A stretch of DNA of 37,492 nt from an uncultured Methylococcales bacterium (GTDB taxonomy: Bacteria > Pseudomonadota > Gammaproteobacteria > Methylococcales > Methylomonadaceae). Made by a program: the position numbers and the translations under genes. This document shows positions 16,501 to 24,748 of the stretch, piece after piece (within the stretch, counting starts at the first letter, position 1; every line of letters starts with the position of its first letter). Where the stretch lies: the NCBI GenBank assembly GCA_913009265.1, contig CAJVYL010000004.1:1-37492 (forward strand), read 5' to 3'. The notes beneath the pieces were generated by a model that was not told the DNA's origin, searched no databases, and saw nothing but the letters and a program-made list of their open reading frames with translations.

Positions 16501-18013
16501 ACATGAAATAGGCGATGCACTTCTAATTGAGGTAGCTAAACGTATTAAGTCCTGTATCCGTGAAGAAGATACTGCATCTCGGCAAGGAGGCGATGAATTT
16601 GCCTTACTACTTAATGATATAGAATCTTATTCGCAAGTCGAGCAAACATTAGAGCGAATACATAATGCTTTAGCTCAGCCCTATTTAATAGATGATTATC
16701 CTCATCAGATAATGGTCTCTAGTGGCGTGACACTTTATCCGTCTGATGACAGTGATATTGATACCTTATTGCGTCATGCCGACATTGCAATGTATAAAGC
16801 AAAACAAACAGGGCGTAACCGTTTTTGTTTGTTTAATATGGAGCAAGATAAAGAAGTCGTTCTTAGACATCATCGCCTAGACGAAATTGAGCAAGCACTA
16901 AGTAATAATGAATTTGAGTTGTATTATCAACCAAAAGTAAATATGGTAACCGGCAAGGTCTTTGGTGCTGAGGCATTAATACGTTGGATTCACCCAGAAA
17001 AAGGGTTGATAGCTCCGCTGGACTTTTTACCTATTATTGAAGGCACAGAGCTAGAAATAAAAATCGGTGATTGGGTGATTGAGCAGGCACTTAAGCAAAT
17101 TGAAAAATGGCATCAGCTAGATATCAATATTGAAGTGAGTGTCAATATTGCTTCACATCACTTATTGTCAGATAGTTTCTTTACTGAACTTGATACTGTA
17201 TTAACTAAATACTCGACTGTAGAGTCAAAGGACTTGCAATTAGAAATTCTAGAAAGTAGTGCTTTAGGTGATTTGAATGCCATTAGTTGTGTTATTAAAA
17301 ACTGTCAAAAGCTTTTAGGTGTAAAGGTAGCTCTGGATGATTTTGGCACCGGTTATTCATCATTAACACATTTAAGAAGTTTAACTGCTAATACTATTAA
17401 AATAGATCAAAGTTTTGTCAGAGAGATACTAGATGACCCAAGTGACTATGCAATTATTGATGGTGTTATTGGGCTTGCAAATTCATTTAACCGTGATGTT
17501 ATTGCTGAGGGTGTTGAAACAACAGAACATGGTTTAATGTTATTGATCATGGGCTGCTATGAAGCTCAAGGTTATGGTATTGCTAAACCTATGCCTGCTT
17601 CTGATTTCCCTAAATGGCTAGAAGGTTATAGACCTAACCAAAACTGGCTAGACTGCGTTCCGAGTAAGCTAACAGATAAAGAAATTAAAGTAATATTATT
17701 TAAATTAACCCAAACGCACTGGAAAAATTATTTTGTCTCAAATATTCAATCCTCTCCTGATGTTATTAGTGGTTGGCCTATTATGGATGGAAATAGCTGT
17801 CATGGAGATACATGGATTAAGCGAGCCAGACAAGAGCAGGTATTTTCAGAAATAGAGCTGGATAAACTTGAACAAGCGCATGAAGAGGTTCACCTTATTG
17901 CTGATATCATTCAGCATAAGTTTCAAGGTGGTGATATAGCTGATGCTCAAAAGCTATTGACAGAATTTCAGACAGTTTTTTATACGATGAATAAGGTACT
18001 AGAAAATATGTAA
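13526..18013 (+). CDS. Giant membrane c-di-GMP protein CHASE-(PAS)5-GGDEF-EAL-CZB
   Basis: The 1495-residue product has TM1 (about 18-37), a periplasmic CHASE sensor domain (about 45-225), TM2 (about 258-282) and five PAS-like modules (about 306-420, 443-560, 565-690, 693-815, 820-935). It ends with GGDEF (about 940-1110), EAL (about 1116-1360) and a terminal zinc-binding CZB-like domain (about 1391-1495). Both enzymatic sites look intact: GGDEF with RxxD (REED) five residues upstream, and EAL motifs EALIRW, DDFGTGY, KIDQSFV, EGVET. The CZB-like tail shows THW, SCHGDTW and AHEEVH (H, C, HxxxH). An in-frame ATG at 13451 lies inside the previous gene; the start at 13526, one base after its stop, is preferred. 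An ATG at 13541 is also possible. Confidence 0.9.
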   Translation: MNRFCMVIANIFNQSKYVYFTFVISIVISICSVYLLDQYSYQQKRTSVHKIASSYVSHIRNDLNQALSATYPLAALIRTQKGDVSGFTELAKEMLPLYPGIAALQLQPDGILKHVVPLKGNEGAIGHNLLLNPERTKEAFLARDSGKLTLAGPFNLVQGGMGAAARLPIYLDTDEGKQFWGFASALIRFPDILNAADLPSLVDLGISYQLSRIHPDTGEVHVISTSNNPLIENPEVFNIDIPNGSWTFQAFPSDGWRDYLILTIGSLLGFLFVILATTTSVLFLRLRQHHQRLEQTVIERTKLLYESEQNYLTTLKSIGDAVIVTDSKGLVTFLNPVAEVLTGWPHEQAQQKNLTEVFNIVHAHTLKPAENPVEKVIETGKIVGLANHTMLISKNGLEYQIADSGAPVLSPSGDISGVVLVFRDVTEEYALNEKLESSQSFISTLLHTLPDMVWVKDIEGVYLSCNAKFERMIGAEEKEIIGKTDYDFVDKSLADSFRENDMVAFNAGEPIANEEVVSFANDGHTELVETIKTTILDSSGKLIGILGVARDITHFKNAEAKLIESESRLKGAQEYAQIAHWSLLPDVQIAEWSDQVYSIFGLSPSIKPGSEILCEIAHKNDFPAFIKSVKKSFDTGSEHHVEYRIIRPNDGEKRWIECRGRPVFNDNGKVEKVSGFIQDITERKIEEQTIRQNEERYGKIFEGSLTEIFIFDAETYHFIKVNHGALENIGYTEEELVSLTPVDIKPEVSVEQFNILVKPLRTGIKEIIHFETVHQRKDGTLYNVEIHLQLTNFIGKPAFVAIILDITERKKAEEKHKLSSRVFSETHEGIVITDVNQDIVDVNPAFCDITGYSRHEVIGKNPRILGSGKQSPEFYIDMWECLNKKGHWQGEIWNRTKSGEMYAELLTISILKDDLGKVVNYIGVFTDITSSKRQQEQLHLMAHYDVLTGLPNRVLFVDRFHQAIAHSKRTEFQLAVCFLDLDDFKQVNDNYGHEIGDALLIEVAKRIKSCIREEDTASRQGGDEFALLLNDIESYSQVEQTLERIHNALAQPYLIDDYPHQIMVSSGVTLYPSDDSDIDTLLRHADIAMYKAKQTGRNRFCLFNMEQDKEVVLRHHRLDEIEQALSNNEFELYYQPKVNMVTGKVFGAEALIRWIHPEKGLIAPLDFLPIIEGTELEIKIGDWVIEQALKQIEKWHQLDINIEVSVNIASHHLLSDSFFTELDTVLTKYSTVESKDLQLEILESSALGDLNAISCVIKNCQKLLGVKVALDDFGTGYSSLTHLRSLTANTIKIDQSFVREILDDPSDYAIIDGVIGLANSFNRDVIAEGVETTEHGLMLLIMGCYEAQGYGIAKPMPASDFPKWLEGYRPNQNWLDCVPSKLTDKEIKVILFKLTQTHWKNYFVSNIQSSPDVISGWPIMDGNSCHGDTWIKRARQEQVFSEIELDKLEQAHEEVHLIADIIQHKFQGGDIADAQKLLTEFQTVFYTMNKVLENM

Positions 18014-18080
18014 AGGGTTTCAGTCTGCTCAAAGCATTTTTTGGTAGTGGGGCAAACCTGTTGTTAAAGATAGCCCATTA

Positions 18081-18133
18081 TTGGGGCGCAGGCTTTAGCC
18101 TGCAAAAGATGCAGGTTAAAACCTGCGCCCCAA
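18081..18133. repeat. Nested palindrome, family A copy 2
   Basis: The arms TTGGGGCGCAGGCTTTAGCC... and ...TTAAAACCTGCGCCCCAA pair almost completely (two mismatches in 23) around a 7-base loop. The left arm contains its own palindrome, GCAGGC-TTTA-GCCTGC. It lies between the convergent CHASE-GGDEF-EAL gene and rlmA, where it could also end transcription from both sides, although no T-tract follows. Confidence 0.85.
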
Positions 18134-18164
18134 AGGCAGTTATTAATGGCTGCCATTTATATTT

Positions 18165-18989
18165 TTATTCAGATTTCGCCAGTGTCAAAATAAAATCAGT
18201 TTCAATTTCTAGTCCTGTCGCTTTTTGAATATTATTAAGCATTTCACCTTTTGCGCGCCATGCGAAGGGAGTCATTTGCAATAAAGCCATTCTATGGTCT
18301 TGATCTGGTTTAATGGTATAGCTAATTCTTTGGCTTTCAATTTCTTTAAAACCTTCAGGTAAATCTACCGTAATATCATGTTCATTTACCTTTTTATAGA
18401 TAAATTCTTTTAATTGCCATAAGTGCCTTGGCCCTGGAGTAACTGTTAGTAATAAACCTTCAGATTTTAATATGCGTTTTACTTCATCATCATTTGAAGG
18501 GGCATAGACTCTTAAAAGTAGATCAAAGTAATTATCCGCATAAGGTAGTCTTGTATTACTGGCAACAATAAATCTTGCATTTTCTTGTTTTTTTGCAGCG
18601 GCAAAAATAGCATTTTTAGCGATATCTATACCATGCAAATCAAGATCTGCACTATTCTCACAAAATGCTTCAATTTGTCGACTGTAATATCCTTCACCAC
18701 ATCCCATATCTAAAATATGCATAGGTGAGCTTTCAGTTTTGTTTTTATCGATCAGTGCAGCAATGGCTTTTGCCATTGGTAAATAATATTCAGCTTCTAG
18801 AAAATTGCGGCGAGAACGCATCATTGCACGGCTATCACCAGGCTCTTTTGATTTTTTATGCTGTACTGGAAGCAGGTTTAAATAACCTTCTTTGGCCATA
18901 TCAAAATGATGTTTCTTTTTGCAATAATATCCCTTTGAAGGGAGATGTTGCATCAAAGGTGATTGGCAAATAGGGCAGATATAGGGCAT
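18165..18989 (-). CDS. rlmA: 23S rRNA (guanine-N1)-methyltransferase RlmA
   Basis: The 274-residue protein opens with the family's zinc-binding knuckle (CPICQSPL at 5-12, then YYCKKKHHFD). It continues with the diagnostic FDMAKEGYLNLL and SKEPGDSRAMMRSRRNFLEAEYY in sequence, and a class I methyltransferase fold with SAM motif ILDMGCGEGYYS. RlmA methylates G745 (or the equivalent) in helix 35 of 23S rRNA. It is a single gene on the minus strand, separated by repeat-rich spacers on both sides. No strong Shine-Dalgarno is visible. Length is close to the E. coli enzyme. Confidence 0.9.
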   Translation of the reverse strand: MPYICPICQSPLMQHLPSKGYYCKKKHHFDMAKEGYLNLLPVQHKKSKEPGDSRAMMRSRRNFLEAEYYLPMAKAIAALIDKNKTESSPMHILDMGCGEGYYSRQIEAFCENSADLDLHGIDIAKNAIFAAAKKQENARFIVASNTRLPYADNYFDLLLRVYAPSNDDEVKRILKSEGLLLTVTPGPRHLWQLKEFIYKKVNEHDITVDLPEGFKEIESQRISYTIKPDQDHRMALLQMTPFAWRAKGEMLNNIQKATGLEIETDFILTLAKSE

Positions 18990-19048
18990 GTAAAAAATAA
19001 TAAGGTTAGGTTATGTAGCAATGAATAAATCTACAGTACTGCTTTAAG

Positions 19049-19080
19049 CCCTCTCTTGCTGGAGAGGGTTTGGGTGAGGA
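19049..19080. repeat. Short hairpin motif CCCTCTC-ttgctg-GAGAGGG
   Basis: A 7-base perfect stem (19049-19055 with 19062-19068) is followed by TTTGGGTGAGGAG. This motif, with the GGGTGAGG tail, is a common dispersed intergenic repeat in gammaproteobacteria. It lies upstream of rlmA on that gene's 5' side and downstream of the RND gene. Confidence 0.55.
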
Positions 19081-19107
19081 GGATTTAATAAATTAATCAG
19101 GGAAACT

Positions 19108-19176
19108 GTAGAGCGGACTTTAGTCCGCCATGAATGCAATATCTACAATACCATTGCGGACTAAAGTCCGCTCTAC
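19108..19176. repeat. Nested palindrome with 21-base perfect arms (family C)
   Basis: Arms 19108-19128 (GTAGAGCGGACTTTAGTCCGC) and 19156-19176 are exact reverse complements around a 27-base loop. As in family A, each arm contains its own palindrome (GCGGACT-TT-AGTCCGC) with a central CTTTAG core. It sits between rlmA and the RND transporter gene, downstream of the latter, where it may act as a terminator or mRNA-stabilising element. Confidence 0.85.
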
Positions 19177-19229
19177 ATTTATAACTAAGCTGTGGTTTGT
19201 GTATAGTCACATTAATTAAAGCTCTTCTT

Positions 19230-22200
19230 TTATACAGAATGTGTTTTTATCAACTTAAAGTCTTCTAGAATACTATAAAGACAAGGAATAACAAACAGTA
19301 CTAATAAAGTTGAGGTAGCAATACCAAAGATAATGCTTATTGCTAATGGTATTAATATTTGCGCTTGTGGGCTTTGCTCAAACAATAGCGGTGTAAGGCC
19401 TGCAATAGTTGTTAGTGATGTTAAAAACACCGCTCTAAAACGTTCATAACTGGCTTTAGCCGCTGCTGCATGGGGCGTCATACCTTCTCGATTATGTTTT
19501 TTTACAAATTCAACTAATAAAATAGAGTCATTAACCACAATACCTGCAAGAGAGACAAATCCCAGCAAAGAAGGCATTGTAATATCGTGCCCCATTAGAA
19601 AGTGCCCCCAAATTACACCAATTAAAGCTAATGGAATATTAACCATAACAATAAGAGGTTCGGTATATGAGCGAAATTGTAGGCTGAGTAAAATAAATAT
19701 CCCCGCTAAGCCAAACAGCATACTTTTACGCATTGAATTACGAGTGAGGTTTCCTTCTTTAATTTCACCTTCAAAATTGACAGTAATTTCAGGATAACGT
19801 GTTTTAAAATCAATTAAATAATTGTTTTGCAGGTCTTGTAAAATTGCTTGGGTATTATTAATTTCTGCATCTATATCACCATAAAGTGTGACTGTACGCT
19901 GTCCATTAATACGTTGTATATGTGAATAATCCCTACTAGAAATAATTTCTGCAACATTAGATAAGGGAATCATCTGTCCTGTTTGTGGATGAATAATAGG
20001 GAAGTAATCAAAATCTGCCAGTTCATCTCTAGATTGCTCATCTAAAATAACAACTACTTCAAATGTTTCTAAGCCAACACTGGTTTCTAGTACCTCAATA
20101 CCTTGATAGGCTGCGCGTAATTGCAAAGCGATTGAGTGTGCATTAATACCTAATGCATAAGCACCTTGTTTTAAATGTAAGGTAAATTCGGGTTTGCCTG
20201 GTCTTAAGTCATCCATTAAATTACTGACACCAGGATAACCTTTTAACCAGCTTTGCATTTGATGTGATGCATGGGAGAGTTGTTTTAAATTTTCTCCTTG
20301 TAAACGAATATAAATGGCACGGCCAGCTGGACCTATAATAGGTTCTTTTATAGAAACCGTTAATGCTTCAGGAATATCACCTGTTATAGACCGCCATTGT
20401 TCAGCAATATTATTAATGGAGTCTTTACGTAGTTCGGATGTTAGAAGATCAGCACTGACTGTTGCGACGTGAGCACCCGTTTCAAATGCATCAGCATTCA
20501 TGCCATAACTTAGGGTGACTGCTTGAACAAGCTCTTCTCCATACTTGTCTTTATAATCTAAATTTAGCTGAGTTAAGCTCTGGTTTAATTGTTGTACTGT
20601 TTGTTCTGTTGCTGCCAGAGAGGTGCCTACTGGCATTAAAATTCTTGCTTGTAGAATATCACCTTCAATATCAGGGAATGCTGAAAACTTAACAATACCA
20701 GAGGCCAATAAACTCACAGATAAAAACAAAAAACCTATCACTGAGCCGATAAAGGCGTAACGGTAACGGATAAGAGTACTAACCCAGACATGAATACGTT
20801 CATGTAATTTATTAAAATATAGGGTGAAATTTTTTCTAACAGTAGATAGCGATTCAGTTCCTGATTTTTCTAAGGAATGCTTTAAATGATGAGGAAGTAT
20901 AAAAAAAGCTTCTACCAGTGAAATACTAATAACAGAAATTAAAACTAAAGGAATATTACGTAAATTTTGACCAATATCGCCACTGAGAAAAAGCAAGCCA
21001 ATAAAAATACACAATGTGGTAATAAAGGATGAAATAACACCACGAGCTACCGTTTGTGTGCCATCAATAGCCGCATTCATAGGTGATTTACCTAGGCTGA
21101 TTTGATGACCAATACTTTCGCTGATAACGATGGCATCATCCATTAAAATACCTAAAGCCAGTAACAGTGCAACCATTGACAACATGTTTATGCTGACACC
21201 GAATTGAGCTAGTAAATAAGCACTTGCAAGGAAGGAAACAGGTAAGCCCATAACCACCCAAAAAGCGTAGCGTCTGCCAAAAAACAGCCACATAACCCCA
21301 AAGACTAAGATTAAACCTTGCCAAGCATTACTTATTAATAATTGAATACGGCTTTTTATAATACTGGTGAAATCTTGAGTTAAGTCGAAGCCTACTTCGG
21401 CAGGTAAGTGTTGGCGTTCTTTTTCTATAAAAAGTTTAACGGCCTCTAAAATTCTTAAACTATCATCTCGTGAATTTTTCTTTATTTTTAAGAAAGCAGC
21501 TGGTTTTCCATTAAAAACTATATTGTCAGAAGTCTCGTCAAAGTCATCAACAATAGTTGCTATATCTGATAAATAAACTTCTGTACCTTGTTGACTGGTG
21601 AGCACAACAAGCTGAGCTAGTTCATCTATAGAACGTGCTTCATCATTAAATCGTATCTGATAATCTCTAGAAGGTGTATTAATTTCACCCGCTGGTAGGT
21701 CTATATCTTGTTGCCCAATAATTGTAGCTATATCTTGTACACTTACACCATATTGGCGTAGATTAGCCTGAGAAATTTGAATTTGAAATTGACGTTTTGC
21801 AAAGCCTTCAATTTCCACTAAAGGAATGCCAGGGTCTAATAACATTTTGGCTTTAATATTTTCAGCTAGGTCTTTTAGTTCCTGTCTTTTAATATCAGCT
21901 GTTAGCGCAATAGTTACTACATCTTGTGTGCGCCCAACTTCGCTGATGATAGGCTCTTCTATATCATCAGGAAAGCTATCAATTTCATCAACCGCACTGT
22001 TGATATCATCCATAAATACAGAGAAATCCCCAGCCTCAAACATTTTAATAATGGTAGTGGCGTAGGAATGGTGAGCTTGACAACTCACTTCTTCTACAAA
22101 GCTAATAGATTCAATCGCATCTTCTAAGGGCAAACATATCTTTTCTTCAATATCATTGGGTGTTGCACCGGGATAAACGATTTTTACTTCAACTTCATAT

Positions 22201-22319
22201 TGCTTTATCTCAGGTAGTGTTTCGCGTTTAATTGTCGGTAAAGTCGTTATGCCGATAAATATTAGAAACAGCATTAATAAGTTGGCTGCGGTAGGGTGTA
22301 CCGTAAAAAACCGAATCAT
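19230..22319 (-). CDS. RND-family efflux transporter, inner-membrane permease
   Basis: The 1029-residue product has the AcrB-like plan: an N-terminal TM helix (MIRFFTVHPTAANLLMLFLIF), two large periplasmic porter loops, and two blocks of TM helices around 330-535 and 850-1020. The proton-relay aspartates are present in GILMDDAIVISESI (TM4 equivalent), and GFVSLAGIVVNDSILLVEF lies in the second half. It belongs to the broad HAE/hydrophobe RND group; the substrate is unknown. Its ATGA start overlaps the stop of the adaptor gene, so the two are co-translated. No TolC-like outer-membrane gene lies nearby. Confidence 0.92.
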   Translation of the reverse strand: MIRFFTVHPTAANLLMLFLIFIGITTLPTIKRETLPEIKQYEVEVKIVYPGATPNDIEEKICLPLEDAIESISFVEEVSCQAHHSYATTIIKMFEAGDFSVFMDDINSAVDEIDSFPDDIEEPIISEVGRTQDVVTIALTADIKRQELKDLAENIKAKMLLDPGIPLVEIEGFAKRQFQIQISQANLRQYGVSVQDIATIIGQQDIDLPAGEINTPSRDYQIRFNDEARSIDELAQLVVLTSQQGTEVYLSDIATIVDDFDETSDNIVFNGKPAAFLKIKKNSRDDSLRILEAVKLFIEKERQHLPAEVGFDLTQDFTSIIKSRIQLLISNAWQGLILVFGVMWLFFGRRYAFWVVMGLPVSFLASAYLLAQFGVSINMLSMVALLLALGILMDDAIVISESIGHQISLGKSPMNAAIDGTQTVARGVISSFITTLCIFIGLLFLSGDIGQNLRNIPLVLISVISISLVEAFFILPHHLKHSLEKSGTESLSTVRKNFTLYFNKLHERIHVWVSTLIRYRYAFIGSVIGFLFLSVSLLASGIVKFSAFPDIEGDILQARILMPVGTSLAATEQTVQQLNQSLTQLNLDYKDKYGEELVQAVTLSYGMNADAFETGAHVATVSADLLTSELRKDSINNIAEQWRSITGDIPEALTVSIKEPIIGPAGRAIYIRLQGENLKQLSHASHQMQSWLKGYPGVSNLMDDLRPGKPEFTLHLKQGAYALGINAHSIALQLRAAYQGIEVLETSVGLETFEVVVILDEQSRDELADFDYFPIIHPQTGQMIPLSNVAEIISSRDYSHIQRINGQRTVTLYGDIDAEINNTQAILQDLQNNYLIDFKTRYPEITVNFEGEIKEGNLTRNSMRKSMLFGLAGIFILLSLQFRSYTEPLIVMVNIPLALIGVIWGHFLMGHDITMPSLLGFVSLAGIVVNDSILLVEFVKKHNREGMTPHAAAAKASYERFRAVFLTSLTTIAGLTPLLFEQSPQAQILIPLAISIIFGIATSTLLVLFVIPCLYSILEDFKLIKTHSV

Positions 22320-23689
22320 GGTTTAGCCTCTTGATATACCCAGTCAATAATCGATTGTTCACTACGCTTGTCATCAGTTAATTTAAGTGACATATCGGGT
22401 ATGGCTGGGAAAAGGTCAGATACTATTATTTTTTCACCCTCATTTAGCCCATGCTCAAATAAAGCCATTTTGCCTTGCACAAGACTAGGTTTAAGGGTCC
22501 TACGTTCTAATTTATTATCCTTGTTTACAATATACAATTCACCTTCATGCATTGCATCGCGAGGAATAACAAAAAATTGCTTAGCATTGCCTTTGATAGT
22601 GATTTCAGTGTACATACCTTCAAGAAGAGGGGGTTGAATACCTGGGACTATTTGAGCATTAGGTTTGTCCACGCTTACAAATACCCCTAGAGATCTAGTT
22701 TTAGGATCTATAGAACTACTAATTCTTTCTACTTTTGCTTGCCAATTGGCATTAAGGTTTTCAGTTAATTTAACCTTGGCGGTTAATCCTAAGTTAGTAA
22801 ATAACTCACTAGAAAAGCCACTTTGAAAAGCCTGTCGAATTAAGTTTTGATTGATTTTAAAATCTTTAGCAAGTTGGCGAAACTGTATAAGTGGAAACTG
22901 TGCATTTATAAGTACTTTATCGGTAGTTTGAGCCGTAAATAATAAACTGCCTTGACTGACATATTGATTGTTTTCAACATTAAGAGATGAAACTCTTGCA
23001 TTAAAGGGTAGGGTGATTGTTGTTCTATCTAAGTTTCGTTTTTGGCTAGAGGTAATGGCTTTAGTGCTAGCAAGGTTTGCCTCTATACTGTGCTGTTGTT
23101 GAGGTAAAGTTCTTAATCTATTGTTTAGAACCTGGACTTCTTGTTGCAGTTTTAAAACATCAGATTGCTTGGCATCAGCATTTGATTGCGAAACTAAATG
23201 TGTTTTGAGTAATTCTTTTAGGCGGTTAAATTCTTTCTTTGCTAGCGTTAATTTAGCTTTGACCAAGTTTAATTCAACACGCGTATTTTTAATATTTTCT
23301 TTAATCTCTTTAAGCTTTGCACGGTTATAGTTTGAGTCAGCTTTAGCTTGTTTTAAAGAGGATTGATAATCATCTGCTTCAATACGAATTACAACGGTAT
23401 CTTTGGCAAAAACCGCGCCGTCCTTTAGTTGCGGATGAAGGAAAATAATTTTCCCAGATACTTCTGATTTTGCTTCAAGCAAAATATCAGGCTTAACAAT
23501 ACCAAAACCTTTAATTGCAGGCCGAACGGTGTACTGTTTTACGCTGATGAAATTAGCTGAACTAATAAAGTCTTGTTTTGGCTCATGCTGCATAGAAGGC
23601 CGTGATTTGACAATGATAACGGCTAATAAAATACAAGCGACAACAATAATAGGGAAGGATTTACGCTGGCTAAACCAAGCTGGGATCAT
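22316..23689 (-). CDS. RND efflux periplasmic adaptor (HlyD/MFP family)
   Basis: A 457-residue membrane fusion protein: an N-terminal anchor helix (about 11-27), a lipoyl-like half (GKIIFLHPQLKDGAVFAKDTVV), a long alpha-helical hairpin (about 110-205, rich in K, Q and L), then the beta-barrel and membrane-proximal domains (LFTAQTTDKVLINAQFP onward). It bridges the RND pump to an outer-membrane channel in the periplasm. A clear AAAGGA precedes the ATG. It is the first gene of the two-gene efflux unit and follows a hairpin that ends the upstream lipoprotein gene. Confidence 0.9.
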   Translation of the reverse strand: MIPAWFSQRKSFPIIVVACILLAVIIVKSRPSMQHEPKQDFISSANFISVKQYTVRPAIKGFGIVKPDILLEAKSEVSGKIIFLHPQLKDGAVFAKDTVVIRIEADDYQSSLKQAKADSNYNRAKLKEIKENIKNTRVELNLVKAKLTLAKKEFNRLKELLKTHLVSQSNADAKQSDVLKLQQEVQVLNNRLRTLPQQQHSIEANLASTKAITSSQKRNLDRTTITLPFNARVSSLNVENNQYVSQGSLLFTAQTTDKVLINAQFPLIQFRQLAKDFKINQNLIRQAFQSGFSSELFTNLGLTAKVKLTENLNANWQAKVERISSSIDPKTRSLGVFVSVDKPNAQIVPGIQPPLLEGMYTEITIKGNAKQFFVIPRDAMHEGELYIVNKDNKLERRTLKPSLVQGKMALFEHGLNEGEKIIVSDLFPAIPDMSLKLTDDKRSEQSIIDWVYQEAKP

Positions 23690-23767
23690 TTTATATTCCT
23701 TTGTAGGTAAGCGCTTATAGTAGCTGAAATTTAACGGCTACTAAAGGAAAGATGATTTACTAAAGTG

Positions 23768-23813
23768 TCTTTGACTCAGTTAAGAATGTTTTTGTTAAGA
23801 ACTGAGTCAAAGA
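23768..23813 (-). terminator. Hairpin after the DUF2959 lipoprotein gene
   Basis: Perfect 14-base arms (23768-23781 TCTTTGACTCAGTT with 23800-23813) surround an 18-base loop. It begins 15 bases after the minus-strand stop at 23829 and precedes the efflux operon. No run of T follows in the minus direction, so a Rho-independent role is uncertain; it may also be a bidirectional structure or a binding site. Confidence 0.4.
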
Positions 23814-23828
23814 GAAGGGGGAAGCAGT

Positions 23829-24476
23829 CTATTTATTTTCCATTGAGCTAATAAATGTATTCGCTTCATTAATAGAGGATTCCATTGCTTCTATTAAATT
23901 AGAAACATCAGATTGTATTCCACTAAGTTCAGCTTTAAGAGAAGAGATGGCTCTAGCATTAAGGTTATGTTTTAAGTAAAGGACTTGGTCTTTAAACACA
24001 GCTAAAACAGGTGCTAATTTAGTTTCTGCACGTTCCATAGCTCTAATAAGTTGTTTGTACTGACGCTTAGTAGAAGTGAGCTGGTTTTGACTATTTCGTT
24101 TTAATGAGGCACTACTGTACTGGGCTATTTCTTCTTCCCACTCTTCAAATAATGCTTCTGAGACATCTTCAATATCAGAAATACGTTTTCTGACTAATTC
24201 TGCTTGAGAAATGCTATCTTCATATTCATCATTAAGTTTATTGTAAATGGCTTCTAAATCACCACCATTAAAGTTAGTAACTTCAGTAAACTGCGTTAAA
24301 GCTGATTTGAACTGTTCTTTGGTATCTTCCTGAGTATCACGCGCTTTTTCAACACGATGAATCATAAGCTCTCTTTTAGGTATTCCAACATTTTCTAGTG
24401 CGCTGTAATACATACTAGAACAAGCCGATAGGGACAAAAGGGCTAAAGTTAAAAAAATACGTGTAATAAAAGTCAT
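23829..24476 (-). CDS. DUF2959 family lipoprotein
   Basis: The 215-residue protein has a lipoprotein signal ending in the lipobox LSAC (Cys at about residue 19). The rest is almost entirely charged alpha-helix with coiled-coil character, including QAELVRKRISDIEDVSEALF and EEWEEEIAQYS, which are hallmarks of the DUF2959 family. No function is established for that family that I can state. It should be anchored to the outer or inner membrane facing the periplasm. AAGGA lies 7 bases before the ATG. It has its own spacer on each side and is probably monocistronic. Confidence 0.85.
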   Translation of the reverse strand: MTFITRIFLTLALLSLSACSSMYYSALENVGIPKRELMIHRVEKARDTQEDTKEQFKSALTQFTEVTNFNGGDLEAIYNKLNDEYEDSISQAELVRKRISDIEDVSEALFEEWEEEIAQYSSASLKRNSQNQLTSTKRQYKQLIRAMERAETKLAPVLAVFKDQVLYLKHNLNARAISSLKAELSGIQSDVSNLIEAMESSINEANTFISSMENK

Positions 24477-24507
24477 AAATATTCCTTGTTGTATGGTTTT
24501 TAGGCAT

Positions 24508-24678
24508 TATACCCAGATTCACACTTAGAAAATGGATATTGAGTGCTAGAGCTTGGTTTCTAGGGGCTTGCAAAAAATCTTAGCTTCACCCATAGGTTAA
24601 GTGGGTATTTTTTGTAAGTCCATAGGAGCCAAGAGCTGGTGCTCAGTGCCATTTTTCTAAGTGTGGATTTGGGTTATA
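24508..24678. repeat. Large imperfect palindrome of about 170 bp
   Basis: The left half (TATACCCAGATTCACACTTAG..., then TGAGTGCTAGAGCTTGG..., then GCTTGCAAAAAATC) matches the reverse complement of the right half over about 75 bases, at roughly three-quarters identity by eye. The outer 28 bases pair best (CACACTTAGAAAA). It occupies most of the spacer between the divergent DUF2959 and prfC genes. It is probably a MITE- or REP-like element without coding capacity. Confidence 0.75.
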
Positions 24679-24748
24679 TTAGAAATACTCTAATTATTAT
24701 AATCAGTTATAATTCGCGGTTATTTTAGATCAACAGATTATTCAACGA

